NCBI GenBank assembly: GCA_021731085.1 | Contig: JAKFYB010000028.1 | Span: 1-56,272, forward strand | DNA length: 56,272 nt | Source: Dehalococcoidia bacterium | GTDB taxonomy: Bacteria; Chloroflexota; Dehalococcoidia; DSTF01; JACRBR01 | Direction of reading: 5' to 3' | Shown here: positions 42,731 to 55,261 of the stretch, piece by piece | Numbering within the stretch: the stretch's first letter is position 1 | Layout: each line of letters starts with the position of its first letter | Notes under the pieces: model-generated | What the model saw: only the letters and a program-made list of their open reading frames with translations | Databases searched by the model: none | Told to the model about the DNA's origin: nothing | Translations under genes and position numbers: made by a program

Positions 42731-43837
42731 TCAGTGCGTAGCACCGGTCTCGCTTGCGGGAGACAGACGCTCGTCGCGGGATTTCAGCGCAATGCCGGCC
42801 TCTTTGCGCGACTCCCCTGCGGACTCGTCCTGCACCGAAGGGCGCGTTTCTCCATGCGCCTCGCCAAGGATCTCGAAGCCCAGGTCGCGGATCATCGCGA
42901 TGTCGTCCTCCGGGCGCTGGCCCTTCGCGGTGAGATAGTCGCCGATGAAGATCGAGTTCGCGACGAGCAAGCCCATCGCCTGGAGCGATCGGAGGTGATG
43001 TTCGCGACCGCCGGCGATCCGGAGCTCTCGATCAGGATTGGTAATGCGCATAAGGCTCAGGATCTTGAGGCAGCGCGTCGGCGTGAGTGCCCAGCGGCCG
43101 GCGAGTGGCGTGCCCTGGATCGGGATGAGGAAGTTCACGGGAATGGAGTCGACGCCGATGCGGCGCAGTTCCTGTGCGACTTCGACGATGTCTTCGTCCG
43201 ACTCACCCATGCCGAAGAGGGCGCCACAGCAGGGCGACAGACCCTGCTCCTTCGCGATGCCGACAGTCTCGACGCGATCGGCGTACGTGTGGGTGGAGCA
43301 GATGTCGCCGTAGAAGCTCTCACTGGTGTTGAGATTGTGGTTGTAGGCGAAGACGCCGGCATCGTGCAGCTCAGCGGCCTGTTCGGTGGCCAGCAGGCCG
43401 AGGCAGGCGCAGATCTCGGCGTCGGGAAGCGCGCTCTTTACTTCGCGCACTGCCGTTGCGATGTGGCCGACATCGGCGTCGCTGGGGCCGCGGCCGGACG
43501 CGACGATGCAGACGCGCCGCGCGCCAAATTCGTGACCGCGCAGGGCGGCCTTCAGGATGTCGTCGCCGGAGAGCAGGCTGTACTTATCGATCGGCGCCTT
43601 CGACAGCTTCGATTGCGAGCAGTAGTGGCAGTCCTCCGGGCAGATGCCGCTCTTGATGTTGACGAGGAAGTTCACCTTTACGGTGTTGCCGAAGAACCTT
43701 CGGCGAAGCATGCCGGCGGCCGCGACGATCGACGGCATCTCGTCGTCCGGCGCGCGCAGGAGCGCCAGCGACTCATCGGCTGATGGCGGTTGGCCGTCGA
43801 GGGCGCGTTGCGCGAGGCGCATCCAATCGTTCGACAT
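42731..43837 (-). CDS. bioB: Biotin synthase
   Basis: Start at MSNDWMRLAQRAL with AAGGGAG upstream; the frame runs 59 residues further but that part is noise. 368 residues. The radical SAM motif is C66-x3-C70-x2-C73 (GICPEDCHYCSQS). Further features, YNHNLNTSESFY and FGMGESDEDI, match biotin synthase, which inserts sulphur into dethiobiotin. The C-terminal about 35 residues (after EILGEAHGETRP) are a polar extension not normally present. No other bio genes are nearby. Confidence 0.96.
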   Translation of the reverse strand: MSNDWMRLAQRALDGQPPSADESLALLRAPDDEMPSIVAAAGMLRRRFFGNTVKVNFLVNIKSGICPEDCHYCSQSKLSKAPIDKYSLLSGDDILKAALRGHEFGARRVCIVASGRGPSDADVGHIATAVREVKSALPDAEICACLGLLATEQAAELHDAGVFAYNHNLNTSESFYGDICSTHTYADRVETVGIAKEQGLSPCCGALFGMGESDEDIVEVAQELRRIGVDSIPVNFLIPIQGTPLAGRWALTPTRCLKILSLMRITNPDRELRIAGGREHHLRSLQAMGLLVANSIFIGDYLTAKGQRPEDDIAMIRDLGFEILGEAHGETRPSVQDESAGESRKEAGIALKSRDERLSPASETGATH

Positions 43838-44197
43838 AGCTGCTCCCTTCGTTCGAGTTGATGCAGTGTTGAGTCGTTGCGGAACTGGGTCAAGCGGGAG
43901 TGGCGGGGTTGTGACTGGCGACAGAAATGCAGAAGCCAGCGTCATGCTGGTGGCGGGGTGACGCTGGCTTCCGTCAGGTTGGAGGGGATAGGTTGGCGGC
44001 TCTCCCCACAGCAAGAATCGGCGGTCAGTGCCGTTTCCGAACCCCCGAGCGGTAGAAATCTTTTCGCGAGCAGAGAATCAGATTGAAGCTGCTACAATGC
44101 GCCGTTTGGAGGGACGGGCGGACGCGGGGGCCGGTATGCAGGCTCGCAGATGCTCGGCAGCGCTCGAGGTTCGCGAACCAACGGCGCCGAGGACGGG
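43838..44197. other. bioB-CARDB intergenic region with a strong hairpin
   Basis: 360 nt between divergent genes. A perfect 13-bp inverted repeat (GAAGCCAGCGTCA at 43932-43944, TGACGCTGGCTTC at 43959-43971, 14-nt loop) lies 95 nt upstream of the bioB start. TACAAT at 44092-44097 may be the -10 for the rightward gene. No known biotin riboswitch or BirA box was seen. Confidence 0.55.
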
Positions 44198-45184
44198 ATG
44201 CCCCGCATGAGTTCACCGTTCGGGCCTGAAGCGCGGGCAGCCGTCCTGCGCCACCCCTTCTTCCTCGCGGGCCTGTCCGTTGTGGCACTGCTTGCGCTGC
44301 TCGCAGGAATCCTCGTGCTGTTCGAGAGCGTCCAGGGGAGCAGCGGCGCAGGCGAGCCGACGGTTGTTGTGTCGGAGCAGACGACGGCAACGCCAGGGCC
44401 GGTTCAGCTAACGGCTGTCGCGTCGGGCGTCATCGGACGGACGGTGCGCGTGACGACCGTCCGGACGGCTCCAGGGGCGGGGTCTGCGGTGCTGGGCACC
44501 CTTCCCCGCAACACGGATATCGAGATTGACGGTCGGACGACGGACTCGAACTGGTATCGCGTCATTTTTCCACCGAACTCCGAGTTTCACGGCTGGATCG
44601 ACGCTGACGATCTTGAACTGACCGGTGACGGCGAATCGCTCGTCGTTGCCACGGCGGAGCCACCTCCCATCATCGCGCTGCCGACGGACTCGCCCGAACT
44701 GCTAACCGCGATCGCCGAGCAACAAACGATCGATGCATCAGCGATCGCGGACGAGACTGAGACACCGACGCCGACACCGGGGTCTGGGTTACCTGACCTA
44801 GTCGTCGGATCGTCGCCGACACTGAACGGCAACCAACTGTTTGTCACCATCATCAACCAGGGGACGGGCGATGCCGTTGGTGACCTTGTGGTCGCCGTTT
44901 TCAATGCGGACGAGACGGCGCTGCTCGCGGGCGCAACGCTGCCGAACTTCATCCTGCCAGCGGGCCGCAGTGTCGATGTCGGCACAGGGTTGGCCATTGT
45001 CGGATCACAGACGTTGCTGATCATCGTCGATCCCAATGGGACGATTGAAGAGAGCGATAACTTCAACAACAGGATCACGATTGCGATCGATACCGGGGGC
45101 GGCGAACCGACGGTGGACCCGTTTGCGCCCACGGAGACGCCTGCTCCGCCGCCACCGCCGGAGGTTCCGCCGCCCGCACCGTAA
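44198..45184 (+). CDS. SH3b-CARDB surface protein
   Basis: Start at MPRMSSPFG with AGGACGGG upstream (MSSPF is an alternative). About 328 residues. A single membrane helix (FFLAGLSVVALLALLAGILV) is followed by an SH3b domain (about 70-135: VIGRTVRVTTVRTAPGAGSA, NWYRVIFP, GWIDADDLEL), a Thr/Glu linker and a CARDB domain (about 200-305: PDLVVGSSPTLNGNQLFVTI, TIEESDNFNNRIT), then a Pro-rich tail. Extracytoplasmic, anchored by the N-terminal helix. SH3b domains usually bind cell wall; CARDB is an adhesion-type beta sandwich. Confidence 0.85.
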   Translation: MPRMSSPFGPEARAAVLRHPFFLAGLSVVALLALLAGILVLFESVQGSSGAGEPTVVVSEQTTATPGPVQLTAVASGVIGRTVRVTTVRTAPGAGSAVLGTLPRNTDIEIDGRTTDSNWYRVIFPPNSEFHGWIDADDLELTGDGESLVVATAEPPPIIALPTDSPELLTAIAEQQTIDASAIADETETPTPTPGSGLPDLVVGSSPTLNGNQLFVTIINQGTGDAVGDLVVAVFNADETALLAGATLPNFILPAGRSVDVGTGLAIVGSQTLLIIVDPNGTIEESDNFNNRITIAIDTGGGEPTVDPFAPTETPAPPPPPEVPPPAP

Positions 45185-45271
45185 CCATCGCCTGCGTCGG
45201 CGATAGGGTGCCATAACGCCGTAGCGGCCCCGGCTTCTGCGCGGGTACAATGCCGCACATTCCAAGAACTC

Positions 45272-45841
45272 TTGTGCGCGCACGTTTCGGTGGTAACACC
45301 GGTGGGGGCTTCCATTACTGATCCCGCAGGCACCGATCGCACAGGCACTGGTCACGCAGTGGCGCTGCAGGCAAGCCGCGATCGTCTCTTCTCGGCGATA
45401 CGGGGATTGACCGAGGAGCAGTTTCGCTTCATGCCGTCTGGCCACGAGTGGTGCATCGCGGCGCATCTCACGCACCTGCTGCGCATCGAGCGTGTGTATG
45501 TCGAACGCGCACGCGTGGCGCTCGTCGAGGTCGAGCCATACGCTGCGAGCACGCGGGTGCACAACGATGACGATCCGGGACTCGCGCAGCATCTCGCGGT
45601 GCCCCAGATGGTGCACGGGCTCTTGAATACGCGCCGCGATCTGCTGGCCCTGCTGGCGGCGTGCGGCGAAGCGGGTTTGCAGAAGGCGATCCGTCACGAA
45701 ACGCTTGGGCGGATGACAGTCGAAGAGATCGCCGTGAAGATGGCGGGACACGAGGACGAGCACGCGGCCGCGATCGGTATTCTCGTCAAGCAGGCACCAG
45801 CTTCGGCGCGCGTAATCATTCCGCTGGCGCAACGTTCATGA
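45272..45841 (+). CDS. DinB-superfamily protein
   Basis: Up to 189 residues from TTG; a GTG at 45290 is an alternative start. A four-helix bundle with the likely metal His in EWCIAAHLTHLLRIE and H in MAGHEDEHAAAIG, the typical DinB three-His set (plus H near the first helix bundle). DinB-like enzymes are thiol transferases or nucleases of poorly known substrate. It lies 13 nt before dnaG. Cytosolic. Confidence 0.8.
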   Translation: MCAHVSVVTPVGASITDPAGTDRTGTGHAVALQASRDRLFSAIRGLTEEQFRFMPSGHEWCIAAHLTHLLRIERVYVERARVALVEVEPYAASTRVHNDDDPGLAQHLAVPQMVHGLLNTRRDLLALLAACGEAGLQKAIRHETLGRMTVEEIAVKMAGHEDEHAAAIGILVKQAPASARVIIPLAQRS

Positions 45842-45854
45842 GAATAGGGTTGCG

Positions 45855-47777
45855 ATGAGCACCGTTGACGACGTCAAACAGCGCATCGACATTGTCGATC
45901 TGATCTCGCAGCACGTAACGCTGAAGCGGGCGGGACGAAACTACGTCGCCGTCTGTCCCTTCCACGCTGAGAAGACCCCGTCGTTCCACGTGGATCCGGC
46001 TCGGCAGAGCTGGCACTGCTTCGGCGCGTGTTCGACCGGAGGCGACATCTTCGCCTTCATCATGAAGAAGGACGGCATCGAGTTTCGTGATGCGCTGCAC
46101 CTGCTTGCCGAGCAGGCGGGTGTTGCGCTGGAGACGCGGCGCGATACTCAGGAAGACGCCCGTCGCGCGCGCCTGTTCGAGATCAATGAGGCGGCTGCGG
46201 CGTACTTCCACGCGATGCTGCTCGCGGACGACGGTCCGTATGTGGCGAAGGCGCAGGCGGCACGTGACTACGTTTCGGAGCGGCATCTGGCGACGTCGTC
46301 GATCGAGAAGTTCCACATCGGGTATGCGCCCAACACTTGGGACGCGCTGACGTCACATCTCGAAGGGCGCGGCATCACGGCGGCGGAGGCCGTGGCGGCG
46401 GGGCTGGCTGTCGAAGGAGACCGCGGCGCGTACGACCGGTTCCGGCACCGCCTGATGTTCCCGATTCGGGACGACCGCGGGCGTGTGGCCGGATTCGGCG
46501 GGCGTGTCCTGCCGGGTGAAGCGCTGGGTTCGGGCGAGAACCAGCCTAAGTATGTGAACACGTCGCAGTCGGTGATTTTCGATAAGGGGGCGATTCTATA
46601 CGCGCTCGATCTCGCCAAGGACGCGATTCGCGCCGAGGGCAAAGCGGTGATCGTCGAAGGCTACATGGACGTGATCGCGGCGCACGAGCATGGCTACAGC
46701 AATGTCGTCGCATCGATGGGCACGGCGCTGACAGAGCGACAGGTAACACTGCTGAAGCGCCACGCCACGACCATCGTCCTTGCGCTGGACGCGGACAACG
46801 CGGGTAGTGAGGCGACGATCCGTAGCGCGTACGAGATCGTGAACAACAGCCTGCGGCGACGACCGGTGCCGAACGCGCGTGGCATTGTGCGCCAGGTCGA
46901 CACGATCGATGTTGACCTTCGCGTATTGTCGATGCCTGAAGGGCGCGACCCGGACGATGTCGTGCGGTCGCAACCGGACGCCTGGCCGCAGATCGTCGAT
47001 CAGGCGAAGCCCGTGCTGGATCATCTGTTTGATGTTGCGGCGGCGCGGCACGACCTTACCGATCCACGCCAGCGCTCAGTCGCCGTTGCAGAGCTGTCGC
47101 CGTTTATTGCGTTGACGGCGGATCGCGTGTTGCAGTCGCACTACTTGCAACGCCTCTCTCGGATGGCGAAGGTCGACGAAGCGACGCTGCGGCTCGAATT
47201 GCGCCAGCCAGTGCGCGCGCGTCAGCTTCAAGATGAAGTGCCCGAGGACTTGCGGCGGGAGCAACCAGCAACGCGTCAACACGACCCGCGCGAGGAGTTT
47301 TGTCTGGCCTTGCTGTTGCAGTATCCTGACCTACGCGCTGAGGCAGGCGGTCTCGACTCAGGCATCTTCAGCCAGAGCGAGAACCGAGCGCTGTTCGAGT
47401 CATGGATCGGTGGGGCGGACGACGGGGAGTCGCTCGGGCCGGATCTTCGGCCACACTACGAGCACTTGCTCACCGTTCAGCTGCCGGCGTACGACGACAC
47501 AACCGCCGTACGCGCATTGCGCGCCACCGTCTTCGGCATCGAACAGCACCGCATGCGCGAGGCAAAGCGCACGCGTGCGTCAGCCCTCCTTGATGTAGCA
47601 GCGCAGGGAAGCGCGGCAATTGCTGAGCGCGCGCGAGCGGCGATTGATGGACGCGTACTCGACGTGACGGAAGACGACGAACCTGACCCCGCCACGGTCT
47701 TCGTGAACGACATGGAGGCCGGATTGGAACTGCATAAGCGCGAGCTGGATCAGCACCGGCCGCGCACGGCGAGGTAA
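45855..47777 (+). CDS. dnaG: DNA primase
   Basis: 640 residues. Zinc-binding domain C34-x2-H37...C55-x3-C59, then RNA polymerase domain with Toprim motifs VIVEGYMD and [13 protein letters not shown], then a helicase-binding C-terminal region. It makes RNA primers at the fork. Two nucleotides before the rpoD start, giving the classic primase-sigma operon. The primase lacks a strong ribosome site (gttgcgATG), so its translation may be coupled to the DinB gene. Confidence 0.97.
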   Translation: MSTVDDVKQRIDIVDLISQHVTLKRAGRNYVAVCPFHAEKTPSFHVDPARQSWHCFGACSTGGDIFAFIMKKDGIEFRDALHLLAEQAGVALETRRDTQEDARRARLFEINEAAAAYFHAMLLADDGPYVAKAQAARDYVSERHLATSSIEKFHIGYAPNTWDALTSHLEGRGITAAEAVAAGLAVEGDRGAYDRFRHRLMFPIRDDRGRVAGFGGRVLPGEALGSGENQPKYVNTSQSVIFDKGAILYALDLAKDAIRAEGKAVIVEGYMDVIAAHEHGYSNVVASMGTALTERQVTLLKRHATTIVLALDADNAGSEATIRSAYEIVNNSLRRRPVPNARGIVRQVDTIDVDLRVLSMPEGRDPDDVVRSQPDAWPQIVDQAKPVLDHLFDVAAARHDLTDPRQRSVAVAELSPFIALTADRVLQSHYLQRLSRMAKVDEATLRLELRQPVRARQLQDEVPEDLRREQPATRQHDPREEFCLALLLQYPDLRAEAGGLDSGIFSQSENRALFESWIGGADDGESLGPDLRPHYEHLLTVQLPAYDDTTAVRALRATVFGIEQHRMREAKRTRASALLDVAAQGSAAIAERARAAIDGRVLDVTEDDEPDPATVFVNDMEAGLELHKRELDQHRPRTAR

Positions 47778-47779
47778 CG

Positions 47780-49318
47780 ATGACGAAGCGCAGGGAGCCG
47801 ACCCCGCCCGCGCTCGACGAAGAAGCCGCAACGGCGCGCCCGGAGCCCGGCGCCGCCTCGCCTGAGGAGGCGTTCGGTGAGATCTTCGCGCGCCTCGCAG
47901 ACTCCGTCACCGTCGCGGGTGCCAACCCTCCGACCGTCGCCGCTGAGCTGTGGGCCGAGGAATCCGAAGACGATGAAGCCGAAGTCGAGGCCGACATCGC
48001 CAAGGCCGCCGCGCTGCTCGAAGCGAGCGAGGGCGTGGACGACCCGGTGCGCATGTATCTGCGCGAAATCGGAAAGGTGTACCTGCTTTCGAGCGCGGAC
48101 GAGAAGCGCTTGGCGCGGAAGATGGAGGAAGCCAAGCACCTCGACGCGCTGGAAAAGCTGTGGTTCGACGACCATGGACGCCCGCCGTCGGGCATGGAGA
48201 CGCTGTTCACGCTGATCGAACAGTACGCGGACGCGCAGAAGTGCGTGCACTTCATCAGTAGAGAAATCGGAATCAAAGCGTCGCTGCTGTCGGACGTCAT
48301 CCAGAACGAGCAGTGGCGAACGACAGTTGATGCGGAGATGGACTTCGTATTGGCCGACCGTCTCGCACAACACATGCGCGTCGAGCAAGGCGAAGCTCAG
48401 CTGGCCATCGTCCGGTTGTCGATTATCACCCATATTCTGCGCGCGGAGCATGTGCAGGCCGTGGCGAGCGAGTTCGGTGCGAAAAATCTTGCGCCCCCAC
48501 CATGGGATCAGATCAACGGCCATCATCCGGATGAGCCTGCTCTTCGCGACTACTTCTTGCAGGTGAAGCGCGAAGGCTTCGAGGCGGAGAAGCAACTCAC
48601 CGAGGCGAACCTGCGGCTGGTTGTGAGCGTCGCGAAGAAGTACGTCGGCCGCGGCATGTCGCTGCTTGACCTGATCCAGGAAGGCAATATAGGCCTGATA
48701 CGGGCCGTGGAGAAGTTCGACTACCGGCGCGGGTTCAAGTTCAGCACCTACGCGACGTGGTGGATCCGGCAAGCGATCACGCGATCGATCGCGGATCAGG
48801 CGCGGACGATCCGTATCCCCGTGCACATGTTCGAGACCATTAACAAGCTTGTGCGCGCATCACGGGCGCTCGTGCAGCGGTTGGGGCGAGAGCCGACAAC
48901 CGAAGAGATCGCCATAGAGATGACGGACCCTCAAAATGGGCCGCCCGTCACTGCGGAGCGAGTGCGCGAGATCATCAAGGTGTCGCAGGAGCCGGTGTCT
49001 CTGGAGACGCCGATTGGCGAGGAGGAGAGTCACCTCGGCGACTTCCTGCCGGACGAGACAGCTCTGGCGCCCGCGGATGCAGCGTCCCACCAGATGCTCA
49101 AGGAGCAGGTGACGGACGTCCTCAACAGCCTCAACACGCGCGAGCGTAAGGTGCTCGAGCTGCGGTTCGGGTTGGAGGATGGGCGGGCGCGCACGCTGGA
49201 GGAGGTTGGGCGTGAGTTTCGCGTCACACGGGAGCGTGTCCGCCAGATCGAAGCGAAGGCGCTGCGTAAGCTGCGGCATCCGTCTCGCAGCAAGAAGCTG
49301 AAGGACTACCTCGACTAG
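47780..49318 (+). CDS. rpoD: RNA polymerase primary sigma factor RpoD/SigA
   Basis: 512 residues. An acidic N-terminal region (about 1-85), region 1.2 ([20 protein letters not shown], about 87-105), a roughly 145-residue intervening region, region 2 ([40 protein letters not shown]), region 3 ([10 protein letters not shown]...[13 protein letters not shown]) and region 4 ([30 protein letters not shown]). The intervening region between 1.2 and 2.1 is larger than in small Gram-positive SigA and looks helical. It recognises -10/-35 promoters. Follows dnaG by 2 nt. Confidence 0.97.
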   Translation: MTKRREPTPPALDEEAATARPEPGAASPEEAFGEIFARLADSVTVAGANPPTVAAELWAEESEDDEAEVEADIAKAAALLEASEGVDDPVRMYLREIGKVYLLSSADEKRLARKMEEAKHLDALEKLWFDDHGRPPSGMETLFTLIEQYADAQKCVHFISREIGIKASLLSDVIQNEQWRTTVDAEMDFVLADRLAQHMRVEQGEAQLAIVRLSIITHILRAEHVQAVASEFGAKNLAPPPWDQINGHHPDEPALRDYFLQVKREGFEAEKQLTEANLRLVVSVAKKYVGRGMSLLDLIQEGNIGLIRAVEKFDYRRGFKFSTYATWWIRQAITRSIADQARTIRIPVHMFETINKLVRASRALVQRLGREPTTEEIAIEMTDPQNGPPVTAERVREIIKVSQEPVSLETPIGEEESHLGDFLPDETALAPADAASHQMLKEQVTDVLNSLNTRERKVLELRFGLEDGRARTLEEVGREFRVTRERVRQIEAKALRKLRHPSRSKKLKDYLD

Positions 49319-49341
49319 GCGCGCTTGACTGACGCTGCGGC

Positions 49342-49347
49342 TAGAAT
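49342..49347 (+). promoter_or_regulatory. -10-like hexamer (TAGAAT) of the FmdB gene
   Basis: TAGAAT ends 6 nt before ATG without a ribosome site. TTGACT occurs at 49325-49330, but the 11-nt gap is too short for a normal -35. Confidence 0.45.
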
Positions 49348-49353
49348 GACCTC

Positions 49354-49581
49354 ATGCCAATCTACGAATACTACTGTCCCAAGTGTGCTGCGAAGTTTGA
49401 AGAACTGCGACCGATCTCGCGGGCCGATGAACCGGCGCTGTGCGCAAAGGGACATCGCGGCGCGGCCCGGACGCTCTCTATGTTCGCCTCTGTGACGAAG
49501 GGCGAAGGTGGTTCGTTCGCCGAGATGCCATCAGGCGGTGGTTGCGGGTGTGGTGGTGGCGGCTGTGGTTGCGGGCACTAG
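49354..49581 (+). CDS. FmdB-family zinc ribbon protein
   Basis: 75 residues starting MPIYEYYCPKCAAKFEEL, the standard FmdB/CxxC zinc-ribbon start. The second metal pair is partly replaced: CAKGH rather than C-x2-C. The tail is Gly/Cys-rich (GGGCGCGGGGCGCGH). Such small proteins are common beside core genes; their role (regulation of amide hydrolases was the original suggestion) is unproven. No Shine-Dalgarno; the start follows the -10-like hexamer at 49342. Confidence 0.92.
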   Translation: MPIYEYYCPKCAAKFEELRPISRADEPALCAKGHRGAARTLSMFASVTKGEGGSFAEMPSGGGCGCGGGGCGCGH

Positions 49582-49590
49582 TCCGCGCGT

Positions 49591-52254
<2,664 letters not shown>

Positions 52255-52261
52255 GACGTCA

Positions 52262-52267
52262 ATTATA
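52262..52267 (-). promoter_or_regulatory. Extended -10 (TGG-TATAAT) of nrdJ
   Basis: A consensus TATAAT with a TG extension lies 7 nt before the nrdJ ATG; no ribosome site intervenes. Transcription would begin at the ATG. Confidence 0.65.
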
Positions 52268-52400
52268 CCAGAACGTCTGTGCGAAAGACGCCTTTCTCCG
52301 GCTGATCGTGGCGCGAGCCGTAACGCTTGTCAATAAGGGCCGTTCTTCTTGACGACACAAGTTGACAGCCGTCGGGAAACCCCCGCCGACGCAAAGGGAC

Positions 52401-53591
52401 ATGACGATGAAGCACGGAAACAAGACGGAATCTGGAAAGACGGCGATGCGGCTTGCATTCGGGCTTGGTCTCGGGGGCGTCGTGTTCGCTGCGGCGATGG
52501 CGCTCAATACGGGCACCGCGCTGGCGCATCACACGAACCTCAATGTCTCGTATACCTGCGGCACCTACTCGGTAGACGCGGACTACGTGGGCGGCAGCGG
52601 CAAGAAGCTCATCCGCGTCTTCATCGACGCTGATGGCGACGGCCCTGGCGGCTACGGCGCGTACGTCGCCCAGTTCCAGTACAACAGCGTCAGCAGTGCG
52701 AACAACTTCTGGACGGAGAACGGCAATCTGTCCGTGAACCGCGGTATCAAGATCGAGCTGTACGCGGACAACAACCAGAACGGCGTTCCGGACGGCAACG
52801 CTGAGGACACGGAGACGCTGCTGGTCAAGAAGAGCAACAGCTGCACGCCGACCTCGACGCCAACGACGGCTGCGACGCAGACGCCGCAGGTTACGCACAC
52901 ACCGCAGGTGACGAAGACCGTGCAGATTACGCACACGCCGCAAGTCACGCAGACGCCGACATCGACCAACACGCCGATCCCGACGTCAACGCCGACTAAC
53001 ACGGCCACATCGACGCACACCGCGACGAACACGCCGACGAACACGGCCACAAACACGCCGACGAACACGGCGACGGCCACGCACACGCCGACGGAGACGC
53101 CGACAGAGACCGCAACCAACACGCCGACGGCGACGAACACCGCCACGAACACGCCGACAAACACGCCGACGGCAACGAACACGCCAACGGAGACCCCGAC
53201 GAACACCCCGACGAACACCCCGACAGAGATGCCGACGAACACGCCCACAAACTCGCCGACCTCGACGGCAACCAGCACGAACACGCCGACTTCGACGGCG
53301 ACCAACACAGCGGTGCCGACGAACACGAACACGCCTGAGCCGACGGAGACCAACACGCCGGACCCAACCGAGACGAACACGCCCGCCCCGACGAACACAA
53401 GCGTTCCGCCGACGAACACGCCGGTCGTGGAAGTCGCTGGTGAGTCCCAGAGCCCGGCTGTCGAGCTTCCGGAGACGGGCTCAGGTTCGCAGGGCGGAAC
53501 CAGCAGCCTGTTCTCGACCATCGTGATGCTGCTCGCAGCGACGGCTGGTCTCGCAGGCATCGGCATCGCCACCCGGCGCCAGATGAACTAA
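52401..53591 (+). CDS. LPETG-anchored surface protein with Thr/Pro/Asn repeats
   Basis: Start at ATG 52401 (MTMKHG) or 52407; the longer frame is unlikely. About 396 residues. Signal peptide ([20 protein letters not shown], about 16-45), a small beta-rich domain (about 45-150: [33 protein letters not shown]), a roughly 190-residue [11 protein letters not shown] linker, then LPETG, a hydrophobic helix and RRQMN tail. A sortase substrate. The domain before the linker is not recognised. A strong terminator follows. Confidence 0.85.
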   Translation: MTMKHGNKTESGKTAMRLAFGLGLGGVVFAAAMALNTGTALAHHTNLNVSYTCGTYSVDADYVGGSGKKLIRVFIDADGDGPGGYGAYVAQFQYNSVSSANNFWTENGNLSVNRGIKIELYADNNQNGVPDGNAEDTETLLVKKSNSCTPTSTPTTAATQTPQVTHTPQVTKTVQITHTPQVTQTPTSTNTPIPTSTPTNTATSTHTATNTPTNTATNTPTNTATATHTPTETPTETATNTPTATNTATNTPTNTPTATNTPTETPTNTPTNTPTEMPTNTPTNSPTSTATSTNTPTSTATNTAVPTNTNTPEPTETNTPDPTETNTPAPTNTSVPPTNTPVVEVAGESQSPAVELPETGSGSQGGTSSLFSTIVMLLAATAGLAGIGIATRRQMN

Positions 53592-53616
53592 GAAGGACCC
53601 GACCCCCGCACACGCA

Positions 53617-53648
53617 AACAGCCGCTGGAGCAATCCAGCGGCTGTTTT
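53617..53648 (+). terminator. Rho-independent terminator after the LPETG gene
   Basis: A perfect 13-bp stem (AACAGCCGCTGGA/TCCAGCGGCTGTT) with a GCAA tetraloop, followed by TTTT, 25 nt past the stop. Confidence 0.92.
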
Positions 53649-53721
53649 GTAGTCGTGCCCGTAAGGCGGCGATCGATCAACATGGTGGACAATTCAAGCG
53701 CGAGATCCGGAAAGGAACATC

Positions 53722-54024
53722 ATGCCAACGATCATTGCGAAGCTGACCGTTCAGGAAGGCAAGGAAGAGGAGTTCAAGGCCGCTGGCGCCGAAATGGTCG
53801 CCGCAGTCAAGGCGAACGAAGCCGGTCGTACGCTCATGTACACACTCACGCAGAACAAGAAGGCGTCGACGGAGTTCTTCTTCATCGAGTCGTATGCCGA
53901 CGATGCGGCTGTTGATGACCACGGCAAGACACCGCATATGGCGGCCTTCGGTGGAAAGATCGGCGGCCTGCTGGCGGGACGCCCGGAGATCACGCGACTC
54001 GACAAGATCGCGTCCGTCGACTAG
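53722..54024 (+). CDS. Antibiotic biosynthesis monooxygenase (ABM) domain protein
   Basis: 100 residues, ATG with GAAAGGA upstream. The ferredoxin-like fold shows in MPTIIAKLTVQEGKEEEF, RTLMYTLTQNKKASTEFFFI and HGKTPHMAAFG. Proteins of this kind oxidise quinols or degrade haem without cofactors. The conserved His is in KTPHM. Cytosolic. No partner gene is evident. Confidence 0.88.
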   Translation: MPTIIAKLTVQEGKEEEFKAAGAEMVAAVKANEAGRTLMYTLTQNKKASTEFFFIESYADDAAVDDHGKTPHMAAFGGKIGGLLAGRPEITRLDKIASVD

Positions 54025-54049
54025 CCGGTCGCGGGCGCCGCTCGCGACC

Positions 54050-54538
54050 CTATGCCTTCGTCGAATTGAAGACGCTGGAATAGACGCTGTAGATGTGGGC
54101 GAGGCCGTGCAGAACGACCATCCGCATCACCAGGTCGCTAACGGCGGTGTCCTTGTAGCCCTGCACGGTCGCCTTCGCGTTGAGCGTCTCGTCCGGGGCG
54201 GTCTTGATGAATTCGATGACGCCGCGGTAGTTCGTCTCGATCTCGGCCGCGAGATCGGCGGCCGTCTTGCCTGCGCGGGCGCCGACGATACCTGCGTTGA
54301 TCTGGTCGATGTCGATCGCGGCGAAGGCGTCGGCGCCTGCCGGTGCGGTCGCCATGCCGCCGACCATCGGCTTCACCATCGTGCCCGTGCCTGCGACATG
54401 CGCGAACGCTTCGAGGCCCTTCCAGCCATCGAGGTCGACGGCGTTCGCCAGTTCGTCGGCCGTGAGATCCTTGGCGAGGCGGTTGCCTTCCTGGATCAGT
54501 GTCTCGATGCCAGCGATCAGTTCTTCCCTCGAAGCCAT
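54050..54538 (-). CDS. DinB-superfamily (maleylpyruvate isomerase N-like) protein
   Basis: 162 residues starting MASREELIAGIETLIQEG with AAGGAG upstream. A four-helix bundle pattern with GWKGLEAFAHVAGTGTM and VVLHGLAHIYSVYSSVF resembles DinB and the mycothiol-dependent maleylpyruvate isomerase N-terminal domain. The His set (AHVAG, LHGLAH) could bind a metal. Convergent with the ABM gene (25 nt). Substrate unknown. Confidence 0.8.
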   Translation of the reverse strand: MASREELIAGIETLIQEGNRLAKDLTADELANAVDLDGWKGLEAFAHVAGTGTMVKPMVGGMATAPAGADAFAAIDIDQINAGIVGARAGKTAADLAAEIETNYRGVIEFIKTAPDETLNAKATVQGYKDTAVSDLVMRMVVLHGLAHIYSVYSSVFNSTKA

Positions 54539-54706
54539 CGTCGTCTCCTTCTTGGCGGACGCACGCTATACGCGCACGCGGCGCGTTGCGGTTCTGGTTG
54601 GTTCGCCGGATTGTACGGGCGGGGGCAGGCAGGCGGTAGCCCTGGCCTGCTTTGCCGCGCTGAATTGGCCCCTGCTATCATTCCGGCACGAACGGACTGG
54701 TGATCC

Positions 54707-55237
54707 ATGGTGGGGAACGTACTTGTCCTGAATCAGAATTACGAACCACTGAACGTCTGCCATCCAAGGCGGGCGTTCGTGCTAGTGGAGCGCGGCAAAG
54801 CCGAGGTGCTGGAGCACGGCCGCGGTCAGATGCGCTCGGCACACACTGCCTGGCCGCTCCCGTCCGTCATCCGCCTCATCTACATGATCAAGCGCCCGCG
54901 GCCGCAGATGCGCCTGTCGCGTCGTGAGGTGTTCAACCGCGACCGCTACACGTGCCAGTACTGCGGCCGTCGCGGCGCGCGCGACCTGACGCTCGACCAC
55001 GTGATGCCACGCCACCGCGGCGGGCGGCACACGTGGGAGAACCTGGTCACGGCGTGCAAGACGTGCAATCACCGCAAGGCCGCACGCACGCCTTCCGAGG
55101 CGAAGATGCTTCTCGCGCGCGAGCCCTTCCAGCCGCGCGTCAGCAGCTACTACGTCGTGTACCCGTACCTCGATGCAGAGGAAGAGTGGCGGAAGTTCGT
55201 GCCCGGCTGGGAGCCAGCGGCCGAGGGATACGCGTAG
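54707..55237 (+). CDS. HNH endonuclease
   Basis: 176 residues. The N-terminal domain (VLVLNQNYEPLNVCHPRRAF) is typical of the stand-alone HNH family found near core genes. The nuclease centre is CQYCGRR, LTLDHVMPRHRGG, TWENLVTACKTCNHRK, giving C-x2-C, D-H, N and C-x2-C zinc ligands. The C-terminal tail is 45 residues (YYVVYPYLDAEEEWRKFV). It is common in Chloroflexota, Actinobacteria and Deinococci, with unclear function, perhaps DNA repair or phage defence. Confidence 0.93.
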   Translation: MVGNVLVLNQNYEPLNVCHPRRAFVLVERGKAEVLEHGRGQMRSAHTAWPLPSVIRLIYMIKRPRPQMRLSRREVFNRDRYTCQYCGRRGARDLTLDHVMPRHRGGRHTWENLVTACKTCNHRKAARTPSEAKMLLAREPFQPRVSSYYVVYPYLDAEEEWRKFVPGWEPAAEGYA

Positions 55238-55261
55238 GGCCCGTCGTCGGTCGTCACTGGG

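Noticed and set aside
43838..44197. Riboswitch or SRP RNA between bioB and the CARDB gene
   Set aside because: No TPP, cobalamin or SRP consensus could be matched; only a single hairpin is clear.
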